In this document: positions 24,203-33,953 of the stretch, one piece after another
How the letters are laid out: every line of letters starts with the position of its first letter
Position numbering within the stretch: the stretch's first letter is position 1
From: Pseudomonadota bacterium
Lineage (GTDB): Bacteria; Pseudomonadota; Alphaproteobacteria; Rhizobiales; Xanthobacteraceae
Assembly (NCBI GenBank): GCA_023451825.1
Contig: JAEXYA010000049.1
Span: 1-64,000, forward strand
Direction: 5' to 3'
Length of the DNA: 64,000 nucleotides
Position numbers and translations under genes: made by a program
The notes under the pieces: generated by a model
Told to the model about the DNA's origin: nothing
The model's database searches: none
The model's input: the letters and a program-made list of their open reading frames with translations, nothing else

Positions 24203-25349
24203 CGCGCAACAAGACGCATTCGGCGTTTATGTGCATTGGCCGTTCTGCCTCTCGAAGTGCCCGTATTGCGACTTCAACAGCCATGTGCGGCATCAACAGA
24301 TCGACGAAGAACGTTTCGCCCGCGCCTTTGCGCGCGAGATCGAAACGACTGCGGCGCGAATTCCCGGCCGCACGGTGACGTCGATCTTTCTCGGTGGCGG
24401 CACGCCATCGCTGATGCAGCCACAAACGGTCGGTTCGATTCTCGATTCGATCGCAAAATACTGGAACGTGGATTCTGCCGTCGAAGTCTCGATGGAAGCG
24501 AACCCGACTTCCGTCGATGCAACACGCTTCCACGGCTATCGCGCCGCTGGCGTCAATCGCGTTTCGCTTGGCGTGCAGGCACTTGACGACGCCTCGCTGA
24601 AATCACTGGGACGCCTGCACAGCGCACGCGAAGCACTCGACGCGGTTGCGATCGCGCGCAGCGCGTTCGATCGCTACTCGTTCGATCTGATCTATGCACG
24701 GCCGGACCAGACGCCGGAGATGTGGACCAGCGAGCTCAAGCTCGCGATCTCCGAAGCCGCCGAACATCTGTCGCTCTATCAATTGACCATTGAGGAAGGC
24801 ACGCCGTTCTTCGGCTTGCATGCCGCCGGCAAGCTGAAGACGCCGGAAGAGGGCCTCTCGCGCATTCTCTACGACGTGACGCAGGAGGTCTGCGCGCAGC
24901 AGGGTCTTCCGACCTACGAGATTTCAAATCACGCGCGGCCAGGCGCCGAGTGCAAACACAATCTCGTCTATTGGCGCGGACAGGAATATGCCGGCATCGG
25001 ACCCGGTGCGCATGGCCGCATCGACATCGACGGCACCCGCCATGCGACATCGACCGAAAAGCGCCCGGAGACATGGCTGATGCGTGTCGAAGGCACGGGT
25101 CATGGCGTCACGCTGGATGAAAGCCTCAACAGCGAGGAACGCGCCGACGAATATCTCTTGATGGGGTTGCGGCTGGTCGAGGGCATCGATCCCGCGCGCT
25201 ATGAAGCGCTGTCCGGTCGCCCGTTCGATCCCGTGCGCGTGCAGAATCTCTGTGAAGAAGGCGCCATCGTCATCGAGAACGGCCGCCTGCGCGTGACCCA
25301 GGAAGGCTTTCCGGTGCTGGATGCCGTGGTGGCGGATCTGGCGGCGTAA
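24189..25349 (+). CDS. hemW: Radical SAM heme chaperone HemW
   Basis: The 386-residue protein starts at a TTG at 24189, inside the end of rdgB, after GGAGA. The radical SAM motif CLSKCPYCDF is near residue 19, and it has the HemW-type N-terminus FGVYVHWPFC. Also present are SIFLGGGTPSLM, VNRVSLGVQALDDASLKSLGR and the C-terminal HemW domain. It is related to coproporphyrinogen oxidase HemN, but the CxxxCxxC is followed by D rather than the extra cysteine of HemN; HemW proteins bind heme and deliver it to target proteins. The rdgB-hemW pairing is common. Confidence 0.95.
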   Translation: MNNANAQQDAFGVYVHWPFCLSKCPYCDFNSHVRHQQIDEERFARAFAREIETTAARIPGRTVTSIFLGGGTPSLMQPQTVGSILDSIAKYWNVDSAVEVSMEANPTSVDATRFHGYRAAGVNRVSLGVQALDDASLKSLGRLHSAREALDAVAIARSAFDRYSFDLIYARPDQTPEMWTSELKLAISEAAEHLSLYQLTIEEGTPFFGLHAAGKLKTPEEGLSRILYDVTQEVCAQQGLPTYEISNHARPGAECKHNLVYWRGQEYAGIGPGAHGRIDIDGTRHATSTEKRPETWLMRVEGTGHGVTLDESLNSEERADEYLLMGLRLVEGIDPARYEALSGRPFDPVRVQNLCEEGAIVIENGRLRVTQEGFPVLDAVVADLAA

Positions 25350-25370
25350 GCAAGCCGCAACATACACTGC

Positions 25371-25481
25371 CCCTCATCCTGAGGAGCTGCGCAGCAGCGT
25401 CTCGAAGGATGGCCGCAGGCTCTGAGCGTCACCAGCTCATGGTTCGAGACGGCGCTGCGCGCCTCCTCACCATGAGGGGCA
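25371..25481. repeat. CCCTCATCCTGAGGAGC...CTCACCATGAGGGG repeat (family D), full copy
   Basis: It has the same layout as at 587-703, including the inner GTCTCGAAGGATGG and ATGGTTCGAGAC. It lies between two convergent genes (hemW and the LpoA-like gene). Confidence 0.88.
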
Positions 25482-25486
25482 GAGTG

Positions 25487-26707
25487 TTACGTCCCAAAAC
25501 TCTTCGGCGAACCTGCCACCGGCTGGCCGCCACCCGATGCCACCTTCATGACAGCCAGTCCGCGATCATTGCCGCCATCCGGACGGAAGCGGAACAGGCC
25601 GTCGATGCCGGCAAAGCCGGATTGATTGGTGAGCACTTCCGGCGCGAAACGCTGACCGCCTTGCGTGCGCGCCAAGGCCGCCACGAGCGCGACGGCATCA
25701 TAGGCAAGCGTCGCCGTACGGACGGGATCGTTGCCGTATTTCGTGCGATAGCGGCCAGAGAATGCGCGGAAACCGGCAGGATCGGGCGCAGCATAGAGGC
25801 CCCCCTGCATCGACGCGGCGCCGAACACGCGTGGATTGTCCCACAGACCGGTGCCGAGCAGCTGCACATTGCGCAGATTGGCGCCGGCTGTCGTCAGCGC
25901 ATCCGCCGTGGCCACCACGGCTTCACCATCATCGGCGAGCAACAGCGCATCGGCGCCGGTGAGCTGGGCCGCGATGTTCTTCGCTGCCGCAGAGCGATCG
26001 GCACCATAGCGTTCGAAGGCCACCACCCGGCCTCCCTTGCGCGCCACCGCCTGCTTGAAAGCGACTTCGACCACATTGCCGTAGGCATTTTGCGGCAGCA
26101 GCGCCGCGAAGGAGCGCTTGCCGGTGCTGTAAGCATAATCGACGATGCGGTTGACGTCGGATTCCGGCAGGAAGCTGAGCAGATAGACGCCGCGACCCGC
26201 CACGCTCGAATCTGTCGAGAAGGCGATGACGGGAATGTTGCGTGCACGGGTGATCTGCGCCACCGCCGGGACCGACACCGCAAAGAGAGGCCCGACAATG
26301 ATTTCGGCGCCTTCATTGAGCGCCTGTTGCGCCGCCTGCTGCGCGCCCGCGGCACTTCCGGCATCGTCCTTCACCAGCAACTGGATATTCGGGTTCTGGA
26401 ATTCGGAATAGGCCATTTCGGCCGCATTCTTCATCGACTGCGCGGCAAGGCCGGCATTGCCCGACGCCGATTGCGGCAAAATCAGCCCAACCTTCACGCC
26501 ACCGGTGCCGATCGCCTGCGGCTGCTGCGCCGGGCCGGCGGGCGCCGTCGGGGGCGGCTCACCCGGGCTGTTCACGCTGTAATTATTGGTCAACGTCTGC
26601 TGGATGCCGGAACAGGCCGACAGCAAGGGCGCCCCGAGCAGCAAGCCCAGAGCCGTTCGCCGGGTGGCGCCCGGGCGTGTTGAATTCGGATCGAACGGAT
26701 CGGCCAT
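25487..26707 (-). CDS. Penicillin-binding protein activator-like lipoprotein (LpoA C-terminal / periplasmic binding fold)
   Basis: The protein starts MADPFDPNSTRPGATRRTAL and has a lipobox at LLSACS, so it is a lipoprotein; a possible twin-arginine signal precedes it. The mature part is a periplasmic type-1 binding fold (VKVGLILPQSASGNAGLAAQ; AEIIVGPLFAVSVPAVAQI; IPVIAFSTDSSVAGRGVYLL), shared with branched-chain amino-acid binding proteins and the LpoA C-terminal domain. The annotated family in alphaproteobacteria is penicillin-binding protein activator. The 200-base gap to rsmI is shared with that divergent gene and holds a small CCTCCC/GGGAGG hairpin at 26741-26762. Ligand or PBP partner unknown. 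Confidence 0.82.
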   Translation of the reverse strand: MADPFDPNSTRPGATRRTALGLLLGAPLLSACSGIQQTLTNNYSVNSPGEPPPTAPAGPAQQPQAIGTGGVKVGLILPQSASGNAGLAAQSMKNAAEMAYSEFQNPNIQLLVKDDAGSAAGAQQAAQQALNEGAEIIVGPLFAVSVPAVAQITRARNIPVIAFSTDSSVAGRGVYLLSFLPESDVNRIVDYAYSTGKRSFAALLPQNAYGNVVEVAFKQAVARKGGRVVAFERYGADRSAAAKNIAAQLTGADALLLADDGEAVVATADALTTAGANLRNVQLLGTGLWDNPRVFGAASMQGGLYAAPDPAGFRAFSGRYRTKYGNDPVRTATLAYDAVALVAALARTQGGQRFAPEVLTNQSGFAGIDGLFRFRPDGGNDRGLAVMKVASGGGQPVAGSPKSFGT

Positions 26708-26908
26708 CGCTTCTCTTCTTCTCGGCCGGCAAGCCGGCACCCTCCCAGTTTATAACGGGAGGCTGGATTCAGACATACTGTTCGGGATTAGTTAACCGAA
26801 ACAAAAGGTTTATATTTGGCACTGCCGCCAGATGCCGATCCGGTAACCGGAAACGACGGCTGAAAAACGACTGTCCCTCTTTGGCGCGTTTCCCTCTAGA
26901 TTGCTCCC

Positions 26909-27835
26909 ATGCGTGCGAACCCGATTTCCTCCGAATCCAGCGTCCCCCACCGGACCTTCACGGTCTCCGGTCACGTGCTGACGGCCCCGAAAGCCGCGTC
27001 TGGCCTGCATCTGGTGGCGACACCGATCGGCAATCTCGGCGACATCACGTTGCGCGCACTGGAAGTGCTCGCCGGAGTGGACGTGGTGGCGTGCGAGGAC
27101 ACACGCATCAGTCGCCGCTTGATGGAACGCTACGGTATATCTGCCGATCTCAAGCAGTATCACGAACATAATGCCGAAGCAGCGCGGCCCAAAATTCTCG
27201 CCAAACTTGCGGAAGGCGGATCGATCGCACTGATTTCGGATGCCGGTACGCCGCTGATTTCCGATCCCGGCTTCAAGCTCGTGCGCGAAGTGACCGCTGC
27301 GGGCTTCGACGTCTTCGCATTGCCCGGCCCATCCTCCGTGCTGACGGCCCTCGCCGTTTCGGCGCTGCCGACCGATCGCTTCTTCTTCGAGGGCTTTCTG
27401 CCCTCCAAGCAGATGGCGCGCCGCAGCCGGCTGGAAGAACTGTCCCGCATCGACGCCACCATCGTGATGTTCGAATCCGGCAATCGCGTGCAGGAGATGC
27501 TGGGCGATCTCGCCGACATCATGGGCCAGCGTGAGGCCGCGATCTGTCGCGAACTGACCAAGCTGCATGAAGAGATTTCGCGGGGACCGATTGCTAAACT
27601 CGCGAAGACGGCCGATGAACTGGAAACCCGCGGCGAATTCGTCGTGGTGCTCGGCCCGCCCGCCGCCGATGCCCAGGCGATGACCGATGACGATCTCGAC
27701 ACGCTGCTGCGCACATCGCTGCAGCGCGATAGCGTCAAGGATGCGGTCGCGCATGCGGTCGAATTGTCGGGCCGGCAGCGCCGCGCCGTCTATGCCCGCG
27801 CGCTCGAACTCGCCAGGGAGGTCGGCGATGGTTAA
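26909..27835 (+). CDS. rsmI: 16S rRNA (cytidine(1402)-2'-O)-methyltransferase
   Basis: The 308-residue SAM-dependent tetrapyrrole-methylase-fold enzyme methylates the ribose of C1402 in the 30S decoding centre. The N-terminal signature is LVATPIGNLGDITLRALEVL. Next come VACEDTRISRRLMERYGI and IALISDAGTPLISDPGFKLV. The product loop is ALPGPSSVLTALAVSALPTDRF, and the family's C-terminal helical part follows. It is transcribed with yraN, whose start lies inside the end of rsmI (eight-base overlap). Confidence 0.96.
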   Translation: MRANPISSESSVPHRTFTVSGHVLTAPKAASGLHLVATPIGNLGDITLRALEVLAGVDVVACEDTRISRRLMERYGISADLKQYHEHNAEAARPKILAKLAEGGSIALISDAGTPLISDPGFKLVREVTAAGFDVFALPGPSSVLTALAVSALPTDRFFFEGFLPSKQMARRSRLEELSRIDATIVMFESGNRVQEMLGDLADIMGQREAAICRELTKLHEEISRGPIAKLAKTADELETRGEFVVVLGPPAADAQAMTDDDLDTLLRTSLQRDSVKDAVAHAVELSGRQRRAVYARALELAREVGDG

Positions 27836-28238
27836 GCCCAGGGAGCTCTCGGCCCCCGGCCGCAGCAAGGCGCCATCGCCGCAGCGCGTGGCCGCTTTCG
27901 CCACCGGCCTTTCTGCCGAAAGCCGCGCCAGCGCCATGCTGCTGGCAAAGGGTTATCGCATTCTCGCCCGCCGCTTCCGCACGCCCCATGGCGAGATCGA
28001 CATCGTCGCCCGTAAGCGCAACCTGATCGCCTTTGTCGAGGTGAAAGCCCGCGAGACGCTCGACGATGCCGCTTATGCGGTGACGCCGCAGCAGCAGGTG
28101 CGCATCAGCAATGCCGCGCAGGGCTGGCTGATGGCGCATCCCGAACATGCCGATTTCGACATGCGTTTCGACGTGATCCTGATTGCGCCGAAGCATCTGC
28201 CACGCCATCTGTTAGCGGCATTCGACGCCGCCTCCTGA
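27828..28238 (+). CDS. yraN: YraN family endonuclease-like protein (UPF0102)
   Basis: The 136-residue protein has the Holliday-junction-resolvase-like core of UPF0102: AMLLAKGYRILARRFRTPHGEIDIVARKRNLIAFVEVKAR. It has the nuclease residues E...D...E-x-K (GEIDIV and FVEVKAR). The biological role of YraN is not settled. The ATG at 27828 after AGGGAG gives the start; the long upstream frame is a shadow of rsmI. The rsmI-yraN-gshB order is common in alphaproteobacteria. Confidence 0.92.
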   Translation: MVKPRELSAPGRSKAPSPQRVAAFATGLSAESRASAMLLAKGYRILARRFRTPHGEIDIVARKRNLIAFVEVKARETLDDAAYAVTPQQQVRISNAAQGWLMAHPEHADFDMRFDVILIAPKHLPRHLLAAFDAAS

Positions 28239-28259
28239 CGCTTCATTCGGAATGAACCC

Positions 28260-29201
28260 ATGACCCTGAACATCGCCGTCCAGATGGACCCCATCGCCCG
28301 CATCAATCACAAGGGTGATTCCACCTTCGCGATGCTGCTCGAGGCGCAGAAGCGCGGCCACCGCCTGTCCTATTACACGCCGGACAAGCTGTCGCTGCGC
28401 GGCAATGACGTGGTGGCACCAGTGCACCCGCTGGAAGTGCGCGATGTCGAGGGCGACTATTTCACGCTCGGCGAGCCAGAACGCGTGAACATGGAAAGTT
28501 TTGATGTGGTGCTGCTACGGCAGGATCCGCCGTTCGATCTCGCTTACATCACCTCGACGCATCTGCTCGAACGCATTCATCCGAAGACGCTGGTGGTGAA
28601 CGACCCCGCTTCCGTGCGCAACGCGCCGGAGAAGATTTTCGTGATGGGCTTCAACGACCTGATGCCGCCGACTCTCATCTCCCGCAACAAGGATGAGATC
28701 AACGCGTTCCGGGCCGAGCATGGCGCCGTGGTGATGAAGCCGCTGCACGGCCATGGCGGCGCGGCAGTGTTCCGCGTGCTGCCGCAGGACATGAATTTTG
28801 GCTCGCTCTACGACCTGTTCTCCGTGACCTTCAAGGAGCAGTGGGTGATCCAGCGCTTCCTTCCTGAAGTGAAGCATGGCGACAAGCGCATCATCCTGGT
28901 GGACGGCGAGTTCGCCGGGGCGGTCAACCGCGTGCCGGCCGAAGACGACCTGCGCTCCAACATGGTGCGCGGCGGCGCTGCAAAATCCACCGAGCTGTCG
29001 CCGCGCGAACGCGAGATCTGCGAACGCGTGGGCCCGGAACTACGCAAGCGCGGCCTGCTCTTCGTCGGCATCGACGTGATCGACGGTAATCTCACCGAGA
29101 TCAACGTGACCTCACCCACAGGCATCCGCGCGATTGCCAAGCTCGGCGGCCCCGACGTTGCGGCGCGCATCTGGGATGTGATCGAGGCGAAGCGGAAGTA
29201 A
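28260..29201 (+). CDS. gshB: Glutathione synthetase
   Basis: The ATP-grasp enzyme joins gamma-glutamylcysteine and glycine in the last step of glutathione synthesis. The N-terminal MTLNIAVQMDPIARINHKGD, the middle RQDPPFDLAYITSTHLLERI and the ATP-grasp parts (MKPLHGHGGAAVF; GDKRIILVDGEFAGAVNRVP; LLFVGIDVIDGNLTEINVTS) are all present. 313 residues is the normal length. It follows yraN after 21 bases. Confidence 0.97.
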   Translation: MTLNIAVQMDPIARINHKGDSTFAMLLEAQKRGHRLSYYTPDKLSLRGNDVVAPVHPLEVRDVEGDYFTLGEPERVNMESFDVVLLRQDPPFDLAYITSTHLLERIHPKTLVVNDPASVRNAPEKIFVMGFNDLMPPTLISRNKDEINAFRAEHGAVVMKPLHGHGGAAVFRVLPQDMNFGSLYDLFSVTFKEQWVIQRFLPEVKHGDKRIILVDGEFAGAVNRVPAEDDLRSNMVRGGAAKSTELSPREREICERVGPELRKRGLLFVGIDVIDGNLTEINVTSPTGIRAIAKLGGPDVAARIWDVIEAKRK

Positions 29202-29207
29202 TCTTCC

Positions 29208-29298
29208 GTCATTGCGAGGAGCGAAGCGACGAAGCAATCCAGAAAGCCGCAGACGAGGACTGGATTGCTTCGTCGCCAAGAGGCTCCTCGCAATGACG
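29208..29298. repeat. GTCATTGCGAGGAGCGAAGCGACGAAGCAATCC repeat (family C), full copy
   Basis: The left arm CATTGCGAGGAGC and the right arm GCTCCTCGCAATGACG flank GAAGCAATCC and GGATTGCTTCG. The second arm sits inside the long open frame before the metallo-hydrolase start. Other copies are at 41612 and 50557. Confidence 0.88.
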
Positions 29299-29465
29299 AC
29301 CGTTTGCTGCGGCGCGAACAACTTCCGACGCGCAATCTTGCATATTCTCCAATCCAGTTTCGCTTGCCAGTTCGCACCGGCAGGCGCAGCATGTTTCTGC
29401 ACGCTCGATCAATCGAGCGGCCCGTCACAATGGCGGCTAACAAAAGAATAGTGTTGGAGGAACGC

Positions 29466-30458
29466 ATGACTTCAGACGTCTCGCGACGTTCGCTGCTCGC
29501 CCTCGGTGCCGGATTGGGCGCAGGGCTTGGCGCAAATCTCATCGCTCCCGGCCTGATCGGCAGCGCATCGGCGAAAGCGCCGAAGCTCGGCACCCAGGCG
29601 CCTTACTTCCATCGCTTCATGTTCGGCGACGCCGAAGTCTCGGTGGTCTCCGACGGGCCACTGCCGCTTGGCGACCCCTCCGGCACTTTTGTCGGCGTAC
29701 CCAAGGAAGACGTGCAGAAAATGCTGACGGACAATTTCCTGTCCCCCAGCAATGTGATCCTCGAGCAGAACGTGCCGATCATCAACATGAACGACAAGCT
29801 CATCATGTTCGATACCGGCATGGGCACGTCGAAACTGTTCGGGCCGACCACCGGTCGCCTGATGAAGAGCATCGCGGAAGCCGGCATCAAGCCTGAGCAA
29901 ATCGACGCCATCGTCTGCTCGCATGCGCATATCGATCATATCGGCGGCATTGTCGGCGCCGATGACAAGCCGCTCTTTCCCAATGCGCAGGTCTATATCA
30001 GCGAAGAGGACTTCAAGTTCTGGACCGACGAAGGCAAGATGGGCTCGCCGCTCAAGGATTTCATCGTCCATGCGCGCAAGAACCTCATGCCGGTGAAGGA
30101 TCGCCTGGTGTTCTTCAAGGACAACCAGGAATTCCTGCCGGGCGTCGTCGCCATGCATGCGCCCGGCCACACTTTTGGCCACCACATGTTCATGATCACG
30201 TCGGCAGGAAAATCTTTCGCATTCCTTGGTGATCTCACCCACCACCAGGTGCTTTTGCTTGAGAAGCCGCGGATGGAATTCTCCTACGACTCCGATCCGA
30301 AGATGGCAGCGGCCTCGCGTGTCAAAATGCTGGACATGCTGGCGGCCAACAAGACCGCTGTCATGTCCTATCACTTCGCGTGGCCGGGCTACGGCCATGT
30401 GGTGAAAGCCGGCGATGGCTTCCGCTATATCGCGGAGCCGATGATCATGAACCTGTAA
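29466..30458 (+). CDS. Tat-exported MBL-fold metallo-hydrolase
   Basis: The 330-residue protein has a twin-arginine signal (SRRSLLALGAGLGAGLGANL). The zinc-binding motif HxHxDH is in VCSHAHIDHIGGI. A second metal ligand region is HAPGHTFGHHMFMI, and further ones follow in FLGDLTHH and the C-terminal YHFAWPGYGHV. It belongs to the broad metallo-beta-lactamase fold; close relatives include quorum-quenching lactonases and other hydrolases, so the substrate is unknown. The start at 29466 has GGAGG six bases upstream. Its 3' end overlaps the GGDEF gene on the other strand by 14 bases. Confidence 0.85.
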   Translation: MTSDVSRRSLLALGAGLGAGLGANLIAPGLIGSASAKAPKLGTQAPYFHRFMFGDAEVSVVSDGPLPLGDPSGTFVGVPKEDVQKMLTDNFLSPSNVILEQNVPIINMNDKLIMFDTGMGTSKLFGPTTGRLMKSIAEAGIKPEQIDAIVCSHAHIDHIGGIVGADDKPLFPNAQVYISEEDFKFWTDEGKMGSPLKDFIVHARKNLMPVKDRLVFFKDNQEFLPGVVAMHAPGHTFGHHMFMITSAGKSFAFLGDLTHHQVLLLEKPRMEFSYDSDPKMAAASRVKMLDMLAANKTAVMSYHFAWPGYGHVVKAGDGFRYIAEPMIMNL

Positions 30459-31545
30459 GCGCGCGAAACGCCGGTGATGATCCTGCGGCGATGGCCGCCG
30501 CGGGATTGTCCGATCCTGCGGGTGAGCCGCCGGTCAGCGCGGAAATGCCGGCCTTGTGGATCCGGAACGTGTTGCGGCCGGCCTTCTTGGCCGCATAAAG
30601 CGCCGCATCCGCCATGACATTGAGCTGCGCCGATGGCGTGTGGCTATCCGCCAATGCGATGCCGACAGAGGCGCCGATCTTCAACTGATGGCCGCGATAC
30701 TCCATGGGATAGCCGAGATGCGCAATGATGGCGCGAGCGGCGTCGGACGCTTCGGCAAGGCGCGCATCACGGCTGAGCATCACAGCGAATTCATCACCGC
30801 CAATACGCGCGACAAGCTCTGCATCCGGGCAGACATCACGGATGCGCTCGGCAGCCTGCTTCAGGCATTCGTCACCGGCGGCATGACCGAGGCTGTCATT
30901 CACCGGTTTGAATTCATCGAGATCGATCAGCAACAGCGCCCCAAACGGCCTGACGTGCTGCGACGATGCATGATCCAGCAGCGATAGCCTCGCCTGAAAC
31001 TGGCTGCGATTGGCAAGGCCGGTGAGCACATCGAATTCAGCGAGATAGCGGGTGCGATCGGCGAGGATCTTTTCGTCGGTGATGTCCTGCTTCATGCCGA
31101 AGATACGAACGGCAACGCCATCGACGGATTCGACGGTGGCGGTAATCCTGATCCAGCGGCGGTTTCCCTTGAAGCTGATGATCTCCGCATCGAGCGTGAA
31201 GCCGGTGCGATCCTCGATCGCCTTGCTGCGCCGCTTGGTCAGCTCACGGACGAATTCCTCCGGATAGCATTTCAGCGTCTCGCCGCGGTCCGGCATCACC
31301 CCGCGCGGCAGATCGAAAATGTCATAGACCACGTCGGTCCAGGTCAACGCTTCACTCGGCAATTCGCATTCCCAAACGCCGATGCGTGCGGCCGAAGAGG
31401 CGCGATCGAAAATCTTTCGGCTGTGGGCGAGCTTGGCAGCCTGCTGTTCGAGTTCGACCTGCTGGGCGGCAAGCTGCGCCCGCAGGGTCGCAATCAGCTC
31501 GGCATCGTCGGAAGCGGCGGTTTGCCTGGGCGGGCAATCTGACAT
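30445..31545 (-). CDS. PAS-GGDEF diguanylate cyclase
   Basis: The 366-residue cytosolic protein makes the second messenger c-di-GMP. After an N-terminal coiled coil (residues 15-45) is a PAS domain (SSAARIGVWECELPSEALTW, and later RWIRITATVESVDGVAVRIF). The cyclase domain starts FDVLTGLANRSQFQ, and the catalytic GGDEF is in VARIGGDEFAVMLS, intact. The RxxD inhibitory site upstream is not evident. No EAL domain. The C-terminus is disordered. It converges on the metallo-hydrolase gene. Confidence 0.9.
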   Translation of the reverse strand: MSDCPPRQTAASDDAELIATLRAQLAAQQVELEQQAAKLAHSRKIFDRASSAARIGVWECELPSEALTWTDVVYDIFDLPRGVMPDRGETLKCYPEEFVRELTKRRSKAIEDRTGFTLDAEIISFKGNRRWIRITATVESVDGVAVRIFGMKQDITDEKILADRTRYLAEFDVLTGLANRSQFQARLSLLDHASSQHVRPFGALLLIDLDEFKPVNDSLGHAAGDECLKQAAERIRDVCPDAELVARIGGDEFAVMLSRDARLAEASDAARAIIAHLGYPMEYRGHQLKIGASVGIALADSHTPSAQLNVMADAALYAAKKAGRNTFRIHKAGISALTGGSPAGSDNPAAAIAAGSSPAFRALTGS

Positions 31546-31721
31546 GCGGCGGAGACTCGGACTTCGTCGTCACTTGATTCTTGTCTTGCTTCGCATGGCC
31601 GAGTTTATGATTTGCTGCAAGCCGATCAATCATCGTCGCGACGATGTGCGGCACCGCCACTAACGTTCTTGTCGCCATCAAAATAGATTGCTACCTTTGA
31701 TTGATCATCTGGGGTGGCGTG

Positions 31722-33255
31722 ATGCAGCATGTCGCGACGGTCGCATTCGAGGGAATCGACGCCCGCGCGGTGGACGTGCAGGTGCAGGTCGTGCCCGGCC
31801 TGCCGAATTTCATCATCGTCGGCCTGCCGGACAAAGCCGTCTCTGAGGCGCGCGAGCGCGTACGCGCGGCGCTGACGGCATCCGGCCTAGCGCTGCCGGC
31901 CCGGCGGATCATCGTCAATCTCGCGCCGGCAGACCTCCCGAAGGAGGGCAGCCATTATGATCTCCCGATCGCACTTGGCCTGATGGCCACCATCGGCGCG
32001 ATCCCACATGATGCACTTGCCGGTTTCACGGTGCTCGGCGAACTCGGCCTCGACGGTTCGCTGGCGCCGGTGGCCGGCGTGCTGCCGGCAGCGATCGGCG
32101 CCAATGGGCGTGACGAGGGGCTGATCTGTCCCGCAGCCTGCGGCGCAGAAGCGGCATGGGCCAGCCCGGATATCCAGATCATCGCCGCGCAATCGCTGAT
32201 CCAGATCGCCAATCATTTCAAAGGCACGCAAGTGCTGTCGCGCCCCCAGCCGAAAGTGCAGACCCGCGAAGACAGCCTGCTCGACCTCCGTGACATCAAG
32301 GGACAGGAGAGCGCCAAGCGGGCACTGGAGATTGCAGCGGCCGGAGGGCACCATCTTTTGATGATGGGCAGCCCAGGCTCTGGCAAATCCATGCTCGCCG
32401 CGCGGCTACCGTCGATCCTGCCGCCGCTGGCGCCGGCTGAGTTGCTCGAAGTCTCGATGATCGCTTCGGTCGCTGGCATGATCCGCGACGGGGCACTGAC
32501 GGCGCAACGGCCGTTTCGCGCGCCGCATCATTCCGCCAGCATGGCAGCCCTGACCGGCGGCGGGCTGCGTGCTCGCCCGGGGGAGATTTCTGGCGCATCA
32601 GGGCGTGCTGTTTCTCGACGAACTGCCCGAATTCGATCCGCGCGTGCTGGATTCCTTGCGTGCGCCATTGGAAAACGGCGAGGTCGCCGTCTCGCGCGCC
32701 AATCACCGCGTCACCTATCCCGCCCGCTTCATGCTGGTCGCGGCGATGAACCCCTGCCGCTGCGGCCATGCTTTCGAGCCCGGCTTCGCCTGCAAACGCG
32801 GCCGGATCGACCGTTGCACCTCGGACTATCAGACACGGATCTCCGGCCCGCTGATGGACCGCATCGATCTGCGGATCGAAGTGCCGGCCGTCACCGCCGC
32901 CGATCTGATCCTGCCGCCACCATCCGAAGGCTCGGCCGAAGTCGCTGCCCGCGTTGCAGCGGCGCGCGACCTGCAGACGGCACGTTATGCGGCAGCGGGA
33001 CTTATCGGCACGCATACCAATGCATCGGCACCGGCCTCCGTTCTCGAAACCGCGGCGCAGCCGGACAAACAAGGCCTGGCTTTGCTGAAGGATGCCGCCG
33101 AGACCATGCGGCTGAGCGCCCGCGGCTATCACCGCGTCCTGCGCGTTGCCCGCACGCTCGCTGATCTCGACGCCGCCGAGAAGATCGGCCGGCTGCACCT
33201 CGCCGAAGCCCTCTCTTATCGTGCATTGGCCGACGAGGTGCGGAGCGCTGCGTGA
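31722..33255 (+). pseudogene. comM: comM / YifB Mg-chelatase-like AAA+ ATPase, broken by a frameshift
   Basis: ComM is a helicase-like AAA+ protein that helps branch migration during natural transformation. The first frame runs from MQHVATVAFEGIDARAVDV through the lon-like domain and the Walker A GSPGSGKSMLAARLPSILPP. It reaches ALTGGGLRARPGE near 32580 and then becomes nonsense. A second frame then supplies LAHQGVLFLDELPEFDPRVL, the sensor region and the C-terminal helicase-like domain up to 33255. The shift lies near 32579-32592, next to a GGGGG run (32579-32583). A single extra G or a two-base loss would explain it. It could be a real pseudogene or a sequencing error. Confidence 0.9.
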
Positions 33256-33357
33256 AAACACAACACATACGCGTATCGTCAACTCGACGGTAACCACTCC
33301 CGTTTACGCTTCGCTCACCATACCCCGCATGACGAGGGGCAGGGGCGAGTGCGTATC

Positions 33358-33831
33358 ATGTTGCGTTTCAAGATCTTGGCCTCCACGATTCCGTTGGCGA
33401 TTGCCGCTTTCCTCGCGCGTGGGGAGCTGTTCGTGTCGGCACATCCGTGTATCGCCGCGGGCGACGGCTCGGTGCAGATCGCAGCATTCCCCTGGCAGGC
33501 ACAGAGCCATGTAAGCTTCACCGACGACCCCACCCTTGCCACCGTGCGGGTGCAGATCGTGGGAAGCGCAGAGAACGCCGACTTCGCGGTCATCGATGAC
33601 GAGGGAGGAAACGAAGAACCCGGAGCCTGCTCCGCCAGCGTCGCCACCCGCTTCATCGGCATCAGCGCATCGGCCGCCAGCACCGATCCGGTGATCTATC
33701 TGTCCGACAGCGGCGATGCGGATTATCGCATCTTTGTGCGCTCGCGGAGTTTCAGCGTGCGCGATGCCGCCGCCCTGATCGTCGGTGCACGCCATATGCA
33801 GCCCGCAAGGATGGCGGCAGCCAGCCTTTGA
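33358..33831 (+). CDS. Secreted hypothetical protein
   Basis: The 157-residue product has a hydrophobic N-terminal signal (FKILASTIPLAIAAFLARGEL). The mature part is rich in S, D and A, with SVQIAAFPWQAQSHVSFTDD, EEPGACSASVATRF and SRSFSVRDAAALIVGA. I do not recognise a family. The start could be the GTG at 33349 or the ATG at 33358; neither has a strong ribosome-binding site. A gap of 121 bases separates it from the hybrid kinase gene downstream, and a partnership is only possible. Confidence 0.6.
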   Translation: MLRFKILASTIPLAIAAFLARGELFVSAHPCIAAGDGSVQIAAFPWQAQSHVSFTDDPTLATVRVQIVGSAENADFAVIDDEGGNEEPGACSASVATRFIGISASAASTDPVIYLSDSGDADYRIFVRSRSFSVRDAAALIVGARHMQPARMAAASL

Positions 33832-33953
33832 GGCGCGTTAACACCGCATCAACCATAACCGTACCACGCCGGTATCATCTCCTCGTCTGCAACGCCTTGG
33901 CAATCTGATCCGCCCATCATCGCCGCATCCCAGCACCCGGCCGGAGTGGCGTC

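Noticed and set aside
26810..27937. 375-residue minus-strand frame opposite rsmI
   Set aside because: Antisense shadow; rsmI and yraN explain the region.
29265..29465. Upstream extension of the metallo-hydrolase frame
   Set aside because: It runs through a family C repeat; the ATG at 29466 with GGAGG and a Tat signal is the better start.
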